A stretch of 18,577 nucleotides of DNA from NCBI GenBank assembly GCA_029287645.1, contig JARFQS010000200.1, positions 1-18,577 on the forward strand. Direction: 5' to 3'. The number at the start of each line of letters is the position of its first letter. Position 1 is the stretch's first letter. This DNA is from Thermoanaerobaculia bacterium (GTDB taxonomy: Bacteria > Acidobacteriota > Thermoanaerobaculia > Multivoradales > JAHEKO01). Shown here piece by piece: positions 1-9,143 of the stretch. The position numbers and the translations under genes are program-made. The notes under the pieces were generated by a model. That model was given only the letters and a program-made list of their open reading frames with translations, was not told where the DNA came from and did not search any database.

Positions 1-1199
<1,199 letters not shown>

Positions 1200-1220
1200 A
1201 TCGCGATGCTATCTCGTAGT

Positions 1221-1243
1221 CTGGATTATGTCCAGGATTGGAC
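1221..1243. promoter_or_regulatory. Overlapping inverted repeats upstream of furA, candidate FurA operator
   Basis: Two perfect 5-bp inverted repeats overlap: CTGGA-ttatg-TCCAG (1221-1235) and GTCCA-ggat-TGGAC (1230-1243). They share the middle half-site, giving three TCCA/TGGA half-sites in 23 bp. The cluster lies 22-44 bp upstream of the furA start, where a promoter and autoregulatory operator would be expected. The bases do not match the classical AT-rich Fur box, so assigning it to FurA is inference. Confidence 0.45.
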
Positions 1244-1372
1244 ACGAGCCACACAATGGTCTGACCCTCCATCCAACGCAACTCCACGGGTAGTCCCCTG
1301 CGTGGACACTTTTGAGTTCATCTCTCGGGTAACGGCATAGGATAGGTACAAGCAAGAACCAGGAGGGTCTCC

Positions 1373-2884
1373 ATGATCGCCAAGAAACCCAGCCACTGCT
1401 TCGCTGTCGTAGCAGCTCTGATTGTCCTCGCAACCCCAGTCGCTGGCGCTGTCGATACCGAGCGGCTCTCTGCATTTGTCGAGAAGGGCATGGACCTGTG
1501 GCACGTGCCGGGCATGTCGGTGGCCGTTGTCACCAAGGACGAAGTGCTCTTTCAGAGGGGCTTCGGCACGACGGGTATCGATGAGGGCCGGCCAGTGGAC
1601 GAGCACACTCTGTTTGCGATTGCCTCGACCACCAAGGCGATGGTGGCTGCCGGCCTTTTGATGCTGGCCGATGAAGGGAAGTTGTCCCTCGACGATCCCG
1701 TCATCCGGCATATTCCCGAGCTGCATTTCACTGCCCCCTCACTCACCCAGCAGCTGTCCGTGCGAGATTTGTTGGCCCACCGAACGGGTCTGCCTTCGAC
1801 GGACTACTGGTTCTACCTCACGGGCCTGCCGTTGGATGAGCAACTCATTCGCCTGCAGACCGTGCAGTCGGCGGCCCCGGTTCGGACCCGCCTGATCTAT
1901 CAGAACACCATGTTCGAGATCGCCGGGCTACTGCTCGAGCGGCTCAGTGGTGAGCGCTGGCACCATTTCTTGACCGAGCGCCTATGGCATCCCATCGGCA
2001 TGTTGGAGACCTACGGTACCCGTGGAGAGATCAGGTCGAATCAGTCTCACGTGAGACCCCACCTCTATCTCGATGACCAGCTCACCGTGTCGGAGTGGGA
2101 TGTTTCCGCAGACCATGCCGACGCGGCTGGATCGGTGTGGTCCTCCCTCCACGACATGAGTCTGTGGGCGCAGTTCCTGCTGCGTGGTGGCGTAACTGCC
2201 GGCGGAGACCGGCTGATCTCGGAAGAGAGCATCGAAGAGATGTTCGAGCCTCACCAACTGTCCAGTGCCGACGATTTCTACCCGACCGTCGAGCTCACCA
2301 AGCCGAATTGGCGAAGCTATGGCCTTGCCTGGTTCCAGCAGGACTTCCAGGGCAGGAAGATCGACTTTCACACGGGTAGCCTTGCGGGTCTGATCGCCAT
2401 CATCGGACTGGATCGTGCAGGCGACAAGGCGGTCGTGGTTCTTGGGAACCGCGATCATGCAGAGATGCGCCACGCTGTCTTGTGGGAGGTCATGGACAAC
2501 TCCAATGCAGACCAGCGGCGAGACTGGAACCAGGAGGTGTTCGATCTGTACTCGAGGCTGCGGGAAGAAGGCGATCAGAAATGGCAAGAAACACTGGAGA
2601 AGCGGCTCGAGAGCACAGAGCCGAGCCTGGCGGCGGAGGCCTACGCTGGCAGCTACCGAAGCGAGACCGTGGGTGATCTCCAGATCGACTGGGCTGACGG
2701 AAGGTGGACCCTGAGAACGACGCTGGTCGAATTCGAGATGACCCATTGGCACCTGGACATCTTCCTCTCGGAGTACAGGCCCTGGGAGATGCGCGAGTTC
2801 ACCAAGTTCAACATCGGAACGGATGGTGCGATCGTCTCGTTGGAGGTTTTCGGCTACACGTTCGAGCGTGTGGATGAGGAATAG
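1373..2884 (+). CDS. Exported serine hydrolase (class C beta-lactamase/esterase family) with C-terminal DUF3471-like domain
   Basis: 503-residue penicillin-binding-protein-like serine hydrolase. Residues 1-26 are a signal peptide (MIAKKPSHC, then a hydrophobic stretch ending PVAGA), so the protein is periplasmic or outside the cell. The catalytic domain spans about 30-375. The SxxK motif is STTK with nucleophile Ser85 and Lys88. The YxN motif is Tyr176-Gln-Asn178. The third motif is His333-Thr-Gly, as in esterases and D-aminopeptidases of the family, rather than the Lys-Thr-Gly of true AmpC. Residues ~420-503 (EAYAGSYRSE onward) resemble the DUF3471 beta-barrel cap found on such hydrolases. 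It is therefore more likely an esterase or peptidase than a resistance enzyme; the substrate cannot be read from sequence. A strong AGGAGG lies 6 bases before the ATG. It is divergent from furA across a 173-bp gap. The 192-bp gap after it shows no clear terminator. Confidence 0.9.
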   Translation: MIAKKPSHCFAVVAALIVLATPVAGAVDTERLSAFVEKGMDLWHVPGMSVAVVTKDEVLFQRGFGTTGIDEGRPVDEHTLFAIASTTKAMVAAGLLMLADEGKLSLDDPVIRHIPELHFTAPSLTQQLSVRDLLAHRTGLPSTDYWFYLTGLPLDEQLIRLQTVQSAAPVRTRLIYQNTMFEIAGLLLERLSGERWHHFLTERLWHPIGMLETYGTRGEIRSNQSHVRPHLYLDDQLTVSEWDVSADHADAAGSVWSSLHDMSLWAQFLLRGGVTAGGDRLISEESIEEMFEPHQLSSADDFYPTVELTKPNWRSYGLAWFQQDFQGRKIDFHTGSLAGLIAIIGLDRAGDKAVVVLGNRDHAEMRHAVLWEVMDNSNADQRRDWNQEVFDLYSRLREEGDQKWQETLEKRLESTEPSLAAEAYAGSYRSETVGDLQIDWADGRWTLRTTLVEFEMTHWHLDIFLSEYRPWEMREFTKFNIGTDGAIVSLEVFGYTFERVDEE

Positions 2885-3000
2885 GAGATATCGAGGGCAG
2901 ACTGGTTGTCGGCGGCCGGGAAACTCCCTGATGCGTTCCCCTCGAGTTTGAGCGGCCGGGTTCAAGTCCTCGTGGCCCCCTGAGGGTCGTGAGAGCGCGG

Positions 3001-3006
3001 TAGAAT
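3001..3006 (+). promoter_or_regulatory. Possible -10 box (TAGAAT) ahead of the kinase-FGE-hydrolase gene
   Basis: TAGAAT is one base away from the sigma70 -10 consensus and lies 71 bp upstream of the kinase ATG, in the 192-bp gap after the serine hydrolase. No good -35 box is visible 16-18 bp upstream. A TTGACG at 3039-3044 has no matching -10. Weak support. Confidence 0.25.
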
Positions 3007-3076
3007 CCGAATTCACTCCGGTAGCGAGTAGAGAGAAATTGACGCGGTCAGAGGGTCGACCGGTGAGAACTGCGAT

Positions 3077-5950
3077 ATGACCATCGAAGCTGGACAGCAA
3101 CTCCTTCACTACCGCCTGGTCAAGAAGATCGGCGAGGGCGGTATGGGTGTGGTGTATGAGGCGACCGACACGCGACTCGATCGGAATGTCGCCCTGAAGG
3201 TGCTACCGCCGGAGTTGACGCAGGATCCGGAGCGGAGCGCGCGATTCCATCAGGAGGCGCGTCTGGCGGCGGCGTTCAACCACCCCAATATCGCCACGGT
3301 CCACGACGTCGGCGAGCAGGACGGGGTGACCTTCATCGTCATGGAGTTGATGCGCGGCGAGTCGCTTCGCAGCCTGGTCCGCGACAAGCCACTCGAAGTG
3401 GAGAAGGCGGTGGACATCGCCACTGGTATCGCGGCTGGTCTGGCGAGAGCCCACCGCGAGGGCGTGCTCCACAGGGATCTGAAACCGGACAACGTCGTGC
3501 TGACGGACGAAGGTGTCCCGAAGATCCTGGACTTCGGCCTGAGCAAGCTGATTGGGGACGACGAGCCGGAAGCAGCGCCGATGGCGTCCGAGATGCCCAC
3601 CCTCACAGCCCTCGCCTCACCACAGGTCACGCGGGCCGGCCAGGTCCTCGGAACCCTGGCCTACATGTCGCCCGAACAGGTGCAGGGTCATTCGGTCGAT
3701 GCACGTACGGACGTCTTCTCCTTCGGGGTGATGCTGTACGAGATGCTCACCGGCAAGCAGCCCTTTGCCGGCGAGTCGAGCCTCGACACGGTGTCGGCGA
3801 TCCTCCGAGACGAGCCCGCACCACTCGAAGCGGGGCGGAACGACGTGCCAACCGACCTGCAAGAGATCCTCGCCCAGAGCCTCGCAAAGGAGCCCGAGGA
3901 CCGCTTCGCCTCCGGGCAGGAGCTCTACGATGCGCTGCTCGCGCTGAAACGACGTCTCGAAGCACCGACAGCCGGCCTGGGAGCAGTCGTACGACGTCCG
4001 GGCGTGCTGGCCCTGGCAGCAGCCGTCATCGTACTGATCGGTGCCGCGGCGGCTTGGATGTACCATCGCAACTCGCGGATCTCGTGGGCCCGTAACGAGG
4101 CCCTCCCGGAGATCGAGCGACTGTACGATGCGGGCGATGAGGACGCCGCGATCCGGTTGCTCTACGAAGCCTCCGAGATCATCCCCGAGGATCCGCGCTT
4201 GCTCGAGTACGTTTCGAGTATCACCGTACCGCTGTCCTTCGACTCTGATCCGCCCGGAGCCACCGTCTACACCAAGGGCTACAACCACCCCGAGCGGGAG
4301 TGGATCCTTCTGGGCGAGGCTCCCATCGAGAACGTTCCCATCGGATTGCCCGCCCGCTTCCGGGTCGAGAAGGAGGGCTACGTTCCCTTCGAGGGCGCAC
4401 CCTTCGCCATGCAGCAGACCTTCCGTCTGTTCCGCGAAGACGAAGTGCCGCGGGGAATGGTCCACGTGCCAGCGGGTAGCGCCAGTTTCGGCGCAGGCGA
4501 TGCTGTGGCGCTCGACGAGTTCTGGATCGATCAGCACGAAGTGACCAACCGGGAGTACAAGGCGTTCGTCGATGACGGGGGGTATCGCGAAGATCGATTC
4601 TGGGAGGAGGAGGTCGATCGTAGTGCGTTTGTCGACACGACAGGGCGTGCTGGTCCCGCCGGCTGGGCTCTGGGCAGCTACCCCGACGGCGAGGACGACG
4701 TGCCTGTCTCAGGCGTGAGCTGGTTCGAGGCGTCGGCGTATGCCGCGTGGGCTGGAAAGAGCTTGCCGACGGTGTTTCACTGGCGGCTCGCCGCACAACA
4801 GAGCATCTTCAGCGAGATCCTGTTGTGGAGCAATTTCGACACGAAGGGACCAGCGCCGGTGGGCACCTATGCCGGACTCGGACCGAACGGTACCTACGAC
4901 ATGGCGGGCAACGTACGGGAATGGTGCATCAATCGAACGGGCGACAGACGCCACATCCTGGGAGGTGCGTGGTCAGAGCCCAACTACCTGTATCGCGGCA
5001 CCGACGCGGCCGACCCCTATGACCGTGGATCCATCAACGGGTTCCGCTGCATTCAGACGTCTGAGGCACCTCCGGAAGCCGCCTCGACGGCGATCGAGCA
5101 CCCGGTCGAGGACCATCGACAGGACACCGCGATCGACGATGACCTTTTCGAGATCGTGCTGCGCGACTTCGACTACGACGACCGCGAGCTCGACACCCAG
5201 GTCGAGTGGAGCGATGACAATTCGGAGTTCTGGCGCCACGAGGTCGTTTCCGTGCGCACAGCCTATGGAGACGAACGACTGCCCATTCACTTGTTCCTGC
5301 CCAAGGGCGTCGAGCCGCCCTACCAGGCGGTGGTCTACTTCCCGCCTTCGAGCGCCCTGTATCTCACGAACAGCCGTCACCCCAGCTTCCCGTTCGGGCA
5401 CTTCATTCCCAAGAGCGGTCGCGCGCTGATCTACCCGATCTATCAGGGAACCTACGAACGCCAGGTCGACCGGCAGGGCCCCAACGACAACCGCGACCAC
5501 AAGATCCAGTACGGCAAGGACCTGCGGCGAACGATCGACTTTCTCGAGACGCGTGAGGACATCGACGGCGAGAGGGTGGCCTTCTACGGCATGAGCTGGG
5601 GCGCCACCGTGGGTCCGATGATGACCGCCATCGAGCCCCGATTCGAGGCGAGCGTGCTCCTGGCGGGCGGTTTGTTCCGTTACCCAGAGGATTGGCCACC
5701 GGGCGCGGTTCCCCAGAATTTCGCGCCGCGCTCGGTCGTACCGACGCTGATGATCAACGGACGAAACGACTTCGGGGCTCCGGTCGAGACCAATATCCAG
5801 CCGATGTTCGACAGTCTGGGCACCCCGGATGAGCACAAGAGCCTGGTTCTGCTGGAGGGCGGCCACGTACCGGCCTCACCCAACGAGGTGATCCGCGAGG
5901 TCCTGGACTGGCTCGACCTGTACCTCGGTCCGGTGAACACCCGAGGCTGA
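3077..5950 (+). CDS. Transmembrane Ser/Thr kinase fused to PEGA, FGE-like and alpha/beta-hydrolase domains
   Basis: 957-residue four-part protein. The kinase domain (~12-285) is intact: glycine loop GEGGMG at 19-24, Lys41 in VALK, HRDLKPDN at 132-139 with catalytic Asp134, DFG at 152-154 and SPE near 198-200. A single membrane helix at about 308-329 puts the kinase in the cytoplasm and the rest outside. Residues ~385-440 are PEGA-like (DSDPPGATVYTKG... GYVPF). Residues ~458-660 are a sulfatase-modifying-factor/FGE-type domain (MVHVPAGS, DQHEVTNREY, VSWFEASAYAAW, GNVREW, GFRC). Residues ~716-950 are a dienelactone-hydrolase or prolyl-oligopeptidase-like fold with Ser840 in GMSWG, Asp898 in GRND and His930 in GGH. 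The FGE active-site cysteines appear to be missing (see findings), so that domain probably binds rather than oxidises, while the hydrolase triad looks complete. A kinase-linked extracytoplasmic hydrolase is inferred; ligand and substrate are unknown. The ATG at 3077 is 13 codons before the glycine-loop strand, normal for this class. Confidence 0.9.
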   Translation: MTIEAGQQLLHYRLVKKIGEGGMGVVYEATDTRLDRNVALKVLPPELTQDPERSARFHQEARLAAAFNHPNIATVHDVGEQDGVTFIVMELMRGESLRSLVRDKPLEVEKAVDIATGIAAGLARAHREGVLHRDLKPDNVVLTDEGVPKILDFGLSKLIGDDEPEAAPMASEMPTLTALASPQVTRAGQVLGTLAYMSPEQVQGHSVDARTDVFSFGVMLYEMLTGKQPFAGESSLDTVSAILRDEPAPLEAGRNDVPTDLQEILAQSLAKEPEDRFASGQELYDALLALKRRLEAPTAGLGAVVRRPGVLALAAAVIVLIGAAAAWMYHRNSRISWARNEALPEIERLYDAGDEDAAIRLLYEASEIIPEDPRLLEYVSSITVPLSFDSDPPGATVYTKGYNHPEREWILLGEAPIENVPIGLPARFRVEKEGYVPFEGAPFAMQQTFRLFREDEVPRGMVHVPAGSASFGAGDAVALDEFWIDQHEVTNREYKAFVDDGGYREDRFWEEEVDRSAFVDTTGRAGPAGWALGSYPDGEDDVPVSGVSWFEASAYAAWAGKSLPTVFHWRLAAQQSIFSEILLWSNFDTKGPAPVGTYAGLGPNGTYDMAGNVREWCINRTGDRRHILGGAWSEPNYLYRGTDAADPYDRGSINGFRCIQTSEAPPEAASTAIEHPVEDHRQDTAIDDDLFEIVLRDFDYDDRELDTQVEWSDDNSEFWRHEVVSVRTAYGDERLPIHLFLPKGVEPPYQAVVYFPPSSALYLTNSRHPSFPFGHFIPKSGRALIYPIYQGTYERQVDRQGPNDNRDHKIQYGKDLRRTIDFLETREDIDGERVAFYGMSWGATVGPMMTAIEPRFEASVLLAGGLFRYPEDWPPGAVPQNFAPRSVVPTLMINGRNDFGAPVETNIQPMFDSLGTPDEHKSLVLLEGGHVPASPNEVIREVLDWLDLYLGPVNTRG

Positions 5951-6008
5951 GGCCAGCTTCGTTGTAGACGACGTCATCGAGTTCCGCCGGTAGTCGAGCC
6001 TCGCGGTC

Positions 6009-6024
6009 CCACCCGTGCGGGTGG
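6009..6024 (+). other. Short GC hairpin between kinase fusion and dipeptidyl-peptidase genes
   Basis: CCACCC-gtgc-GGGTGG is a perfect 6-bp stem with a 4-base loop, 58 bases past the kinase stop. No T-run follows, so it is at best a Rho-type or processing hairpin rather than a classical terminator. The rest of the 215-bp gap (5951-6165) holds only the peptidase Shine-Dalgarno sequence and no recognised gene. Confidence 0.3.
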
Positions 6025-6165
6025 CGCCGATCAAGCAGCCCGTCCTTATGATCGATGTGACCAGGAGAGATGGTGCCAAGGGCCTGAACTTCGCACGCGG
6101 CCCAACCTGCGGGCGAGATCTTTGCACCGGGGACCCTGTGACCAACAACGGCGAGGAGGCAGAAG

Positions 6166-8337
6166 ATGAAGAAGCTCGCAGCCGGCCTTATCCTGATTTG
6201 TCTGACGGTACCGACTGCGATCGCCGAAGAGGGTATGTGGCGACCAGGCCAGCTTCCCGGCCTCGAAGAGCGGCTCACTCGACTCGGTTTCGAGGTCGAG
6301 CCGAACGAGTTGGCCGATCTCACCGGCCACCCGATGGGTGCGGTCATCAGCCTGGGTGGCTGCACCGCTTCGTTCGTCTCTCCCGAGGGTCTGGCCGTGA
6401 CCAACCATCACTGTGCCTACGGAACCATCCAGTACAACTCGAGCGAGGATGGCAACCTCCTGCGGACGGGCTTTCTCGCTGCCGAGCGGCACGATGAGCT
6501 GCCGGCGGCGCCCGGCTCGCGCATTCTGGTGACCGTGGCGGGCAAGGATGTGACCGATGCCGTTCTGGGAGGCCTCTCGGAGAACGCAACCGGCCGGGAG
6601 CGCTGGGAGAGCATCGCCGCCAAAGAAAAGGAGCTGGTCGCTGGTTGTGAAGAAGATGCCGGGCATCGTTGCAAGGTCGTTGCCTACCACGGCGGCCTCG
6701 AGTTCGAGCTGATCAAGCAGCTCGAGATTCGGGACGTCCGGCTGGTCTACGTTCCGGCGGGCTCCATCGGGGTCTTCGGCGGTGATGTCGATAACTGGAT
6801 GTGGCCCCGCCATACCGGTGACTTCGCCTTCTATCGGGCCTACGTGGGGCCAGATGGCCAACCGGCAGAACCTGCTCAGGAGAACGTACCCTACCGCCCG
6901 CGACACTATCTGAGACTGGCTTCCGATCCTCTCGGTGAGGGCGACTTCGTCATGGCCCTCGGCTATCCAGGCTCCACCAACCGTTACCGTCTGGCGATCG
7001 AAGTCGAGAGCGCATTCGGCTGGTCGTTCCCGACGAGGATTCGCCTCTATCAACAGTGGCTCGACATTCTGGACCGGCAAACTGCCGACGACGAGAGGCT
7101 CACCATAACGTACGCCTCGCTGAAATCAGGCCTGGAGAACGCGGTCAAGTACTACAGAGGGTTGCTCGATGGCTATGCCAAGAGCGACATGCTCAGACGA
7201 AAAATGGACAGCGAGAGGGACCTGCAGCGGTGGATCGAAAGCGATCCGGCGGTCAAGGAGGACTTCCTCCCGACCCTTCGCGAGCTCCGGATTCTTGCGG
7301 CCCGTCAGCAAGGTACCCGCGAGCGGCGAATCTACTACGAGGATCTCGTCCGCAGGGGAGAGCTCCTGGATACCGCGAGGACGCTCTACCGGCTGGCCAG
7401 GGAAAGACAGAAGGTCGATCTGGAGCGGGAGCAAGGCTACCAGGAGCGCGATGTGCCCAGGATCCGCGAGCGGCTCATTCGCATCGACCGCACGTTCGAT
7501 CCTGGGGTGGACAGGGCCTTCTGGCGACACTTCATTATCGACTATGCCTCCCTTGCGGCAGATCAGCACGTCAAAGCCTTCGACCAGTGGTTCGGAATCG
7601 GGGTCGAAGGCCTCGACGAAGAGCTCTTGGACCGGCGGCTCGGAGAGATGTACGAAGCTACCCAGCTGACCGACCAGCTGTCTCGTCTTGCTTGGCTGGA
7701 CGCGTCGTCGGCCGAGATCGAAGCGAGTGAGGGTCCATTCCTCCAGCTGGCCGTCGCCTTGTTCGAAAGCGACCAGGAGCTCGAGGCCGAGGAAAAGGAG
7801 CTCGCCGGTCGGCTCGACGAGGTCCGTTCCCGCTACATGGAAGCCCTCACCAGCTATCTGGGGACACTTGGCCGGCAGGTCTATCCGGACGCCAACGGGA
7901 CCCTGCGGGTGACCTTTGGCTCGGTCGAGGGCTACTCGCCCAGAGACGCGGTCACTTACGCTCCATTCACCAATCTGAAGGGGATCCTCGAGAAGCACAC
8001 CGGTGAAGAGCCCTTCGCCGCGCCCGAAGCCCAGCTGGAGGCCATTCGAAGAGATCTCGGCGATGCCATCCACGACGGGCAACTGGACTCGGTACCGGTG
8101 AACTTCCTCAGCACCCTCGATTCTACTGGCGGGAATTCCGGCTCGGCGACGCTCAATGGCAAGGCCGAGCTGGTGGGCCTGCTCTTCGACGGCGTGTGGG
8201 AGAGCATCATCGCCGACTGGGACTTCATCCCGGAGCTTTCACGCTCGATCCACGTGGACCTGCGCTATGTCCTGTGGGTCATGGAGACCCTCGATGGAGC
8301 CCAGCACCTGATCGAAGAGATGCAGGTGCAGCACTAG
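6166..8337 (+). CDS. Exported S46-family dipeptidyl-peptidase, DPP7-like
   Basis: 723-residue serine exopeptidase that would release dipeptides from the N-terminus of oligopeptides in the periplasm; 700-730 residues is the usual size. The signal peptide is MKKLAAGLILICLTVPTAIA, with likely cleavage before EEG. The chymotrypsin-like halves are split by a helical insert (~290-570). Catalytic residues are His82 in TNHHC, Asp219 in PRHTGDF, and Ser658 in TGGNSGS. The family signatures GGCTASFVSPEGLAVTNHHC and GGDVDNWMWPRHTGDF are both present. The S1-pocket residue 18 positions after the serine is Gly676 (FDG). In the family, Gly there goes with hydrophobic P1 preference (DPP7 type), while Arg goes with Asp/Glu preference (DPP11 type). 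GAGGAGG 6 bases before the ATG fixes the start. The gene ends 9 bases from the convergent stop of the next gene. Specificity is inferred, family assignment is firm. Confidence 0.95.
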   Translation: MKKLAAGLILICLTVPTAIAEEGMWRPGQLPGLEERLTRLGFEVEPNELADLTGHPMGAVISLGGCTASFVSPEGLAVTNHHCAYGTIQYNSSEDGNLLRTGFLAAERHDELPAAPGSRILVTVAGKDVTDAVLGGLSENATGRERWESIAAKEKELVAGCEEDAGHRCKVVAYHGGLEFELIKQLEIRDVRLVYVPAGSIGVFGGDVDNWMWPRHTGDFAFYRAYVGPDGQPAEPAQENVPYRPRHYLRLASDPLGEGDFVMALGYPGSTNRYRLAIEVESAFGWSFPTRIRLYQQWLDILDRQTADDERLTITYASLKSGLENAVKYYRGLLDGYAKSDMLRRKMDSERDLQRWIESDPAVKEDFLPTLRELRILAARQQGTRERRIYYEDLVRRGELLDTARTLYRLARERQKVDLEREQGYQERDVPRIRERLIRIDRTFDPGVDRAFWRHFIIDYASLAADQHVKAFDQWFGIGVEGLDEELLDRRLGEMYEATQLTDQLSRLAWLDASSAEIEASEGPFLQLAVALFESDQELEAEEKELAGRLDEVRSRYMEALTSYLGTLGRQVYPDANGTLRVTFGSVEGYSPRDAVTYAPFTNLKGILEKHTGEEPFAAPEAQLEAIRRDLGDAIHDGQLDSVPVNFLSTLDSTGGNSGSATLNGKAELVGLLFDGVWESIIADWDFIPELSRSIHVDLRYVLWVMETLDGAQHLIEEMQVQH

Positions 8338-8346
8338 TCACGGTCG

Positions 8347-9003
8347 TCAGCCGCCCTCGATCAGAGCCAGCGGCACCTCGTAGCGGTCCTTGCCGTCGAT
8401 GATTACGATCCAGGTATCGCCTTCGAGCTGGGACTCGACCTCTCCTGCAGTGGAGTTGACGTAGTCCTTCATGAAGTTGATGGTGAACTGCTCGCCGACC
8501 GGGCTCAGAATCACTACCGAGCCCTCGCCGCCCTCCATGCGCAGCACCCCGGCGGGGCAGGTCGCTACCTCCTCCGAGTCGATGGGCCCACAGCGCAGCA
8601 GGGTCGTGGCGTCGTAGTCGGCCGTGCTGAAGGGCCAGGTTGGATCGTCGGGGTCGACGGGTTCGAGTATGCTCGCATCCCAGAAGACGAAGACGCTTTC
8701 GTCCGGAAAGCGAAAGATGAGACCCGAGAGGGGGTGATCGTCCTCCCGGGTCACCGCATTGCCGTGTTGATCACGGTAGTGGCCGGGTTGACCCTCGACC
8801 TGGACCAGGTCGTGGGTAACCCCATCCGAGCGGGTGATGGTGACGTTGCCCTGCCGCTGGCTGAAGGTACAGGCGATGATGACGTCGGTGTGGTCCGAGC
8901 CCTTCGGATAGACGTCGCAACGGGCTTCGGTCGAGTCGGCCAAAGCGGCTGTGCTGAACATGGCCGCTGCCACCAGTACGAGGATGGTGTTACAGATCTT
9001 CAT
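8347..9003 (-). CDS. Small secreted protein of unknown function with four cysteines
   Basis: I do not recognise this family. It is 218 residues from the ATG at 9003, which is preceded by GGTGGAGGA with 11 bases spacing. An in-frame GTG at 9021 would put the start inside that Shine-Dalgarno sequence, so the shorter form is preferred. Residues 1-22 are a clear signal peptide (MKICNTILVLVAAAMFSTAALA). The mature chain is acidic and has four cysteines, at 29 and 45 (16 apart) and at 138 and 149 (11 apart), suggesting two disulfides in the periplasm. Beta-rich segments alternate with loops (GNVTITRSDGVTHDLVQVEG, SVVILSPVGEQFTINFM, WIVIIDGKDRYEVPLALIEG); the last resembles a repeated strand-turn-strand unit. 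No enzyme motif is visible. It converges on the dipeptidyl-peptidase gene and is divergent from the TPR gene across 140 bp. Confidence 0.8.
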   Translation of the reverse strand: MKICNTILVLVAAAMFSTAALADSTEARCDVYPKGSDHTDVIIACTFSQRQGNVTITRSDGVTHDLVQVEGQPGHYRDQHGNAVTREDDHPLSGLIFRFPDESVFVFWDASILEPVDPDDPTWPFSTADYDATTLLRCGPIDSEEVATCPAGVLRMEGGEGSVVILSPVGEQFTINFMKDYVNSTAGEVESQLEGDTWIVIIDGKDRYEVPLALIEGG

Positions 9004-9143
9004 CGGTTTCGATTCCTCCACCGGGCATCGCCAGATGCTATCCCAAGCTCTCGTGCCGAGGAGCGACTACCTTGTCGGCCGACCTGGCGAGGGTGTTACT
9101 GTGCTCGCAAAGGACGTCAGTAGAGTCCCGCCGGAGGTGATCG

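Noticed and set aside
1312..1343. TTGAGT and TAGGAT as a promoter for the serine hydrolase
   Set aside because: The spacer is about 20 bases and both hexamers are imperfect.
1373..2884. Reading the serine hydrolase as an AmpC-type resistance enzyme
   Set aside because: The third motif is His-Thr-Gly and there is a DUF3471-like tail, which fits esterase/peptidase relatives better.
1982..3109. Long minus-strand frame (375 codons) opposite the serine hydrolase
   Set aside because: It is antisense to a well-supported gene, has low-complexity Arg/Pro-rich content, no motifs and no Shine-Dalgarno sequence; typical shadow frame in GC-rich DNA.
4973..5866. Long minus-strand frame (297 codons) opposite the hydrolase part of the kinase fusion
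   Set aside because: It lies wholly within a gene whose catalytic residues are readable on the plus strand; no independent signal.
6046..7080. Long minus-strand frame (344 codons) opposite the dipeptidyl-peptidase
   Set aside because: The sense frame carries the S46 catalytic motifs; the antisense frame has no recognisable domain.
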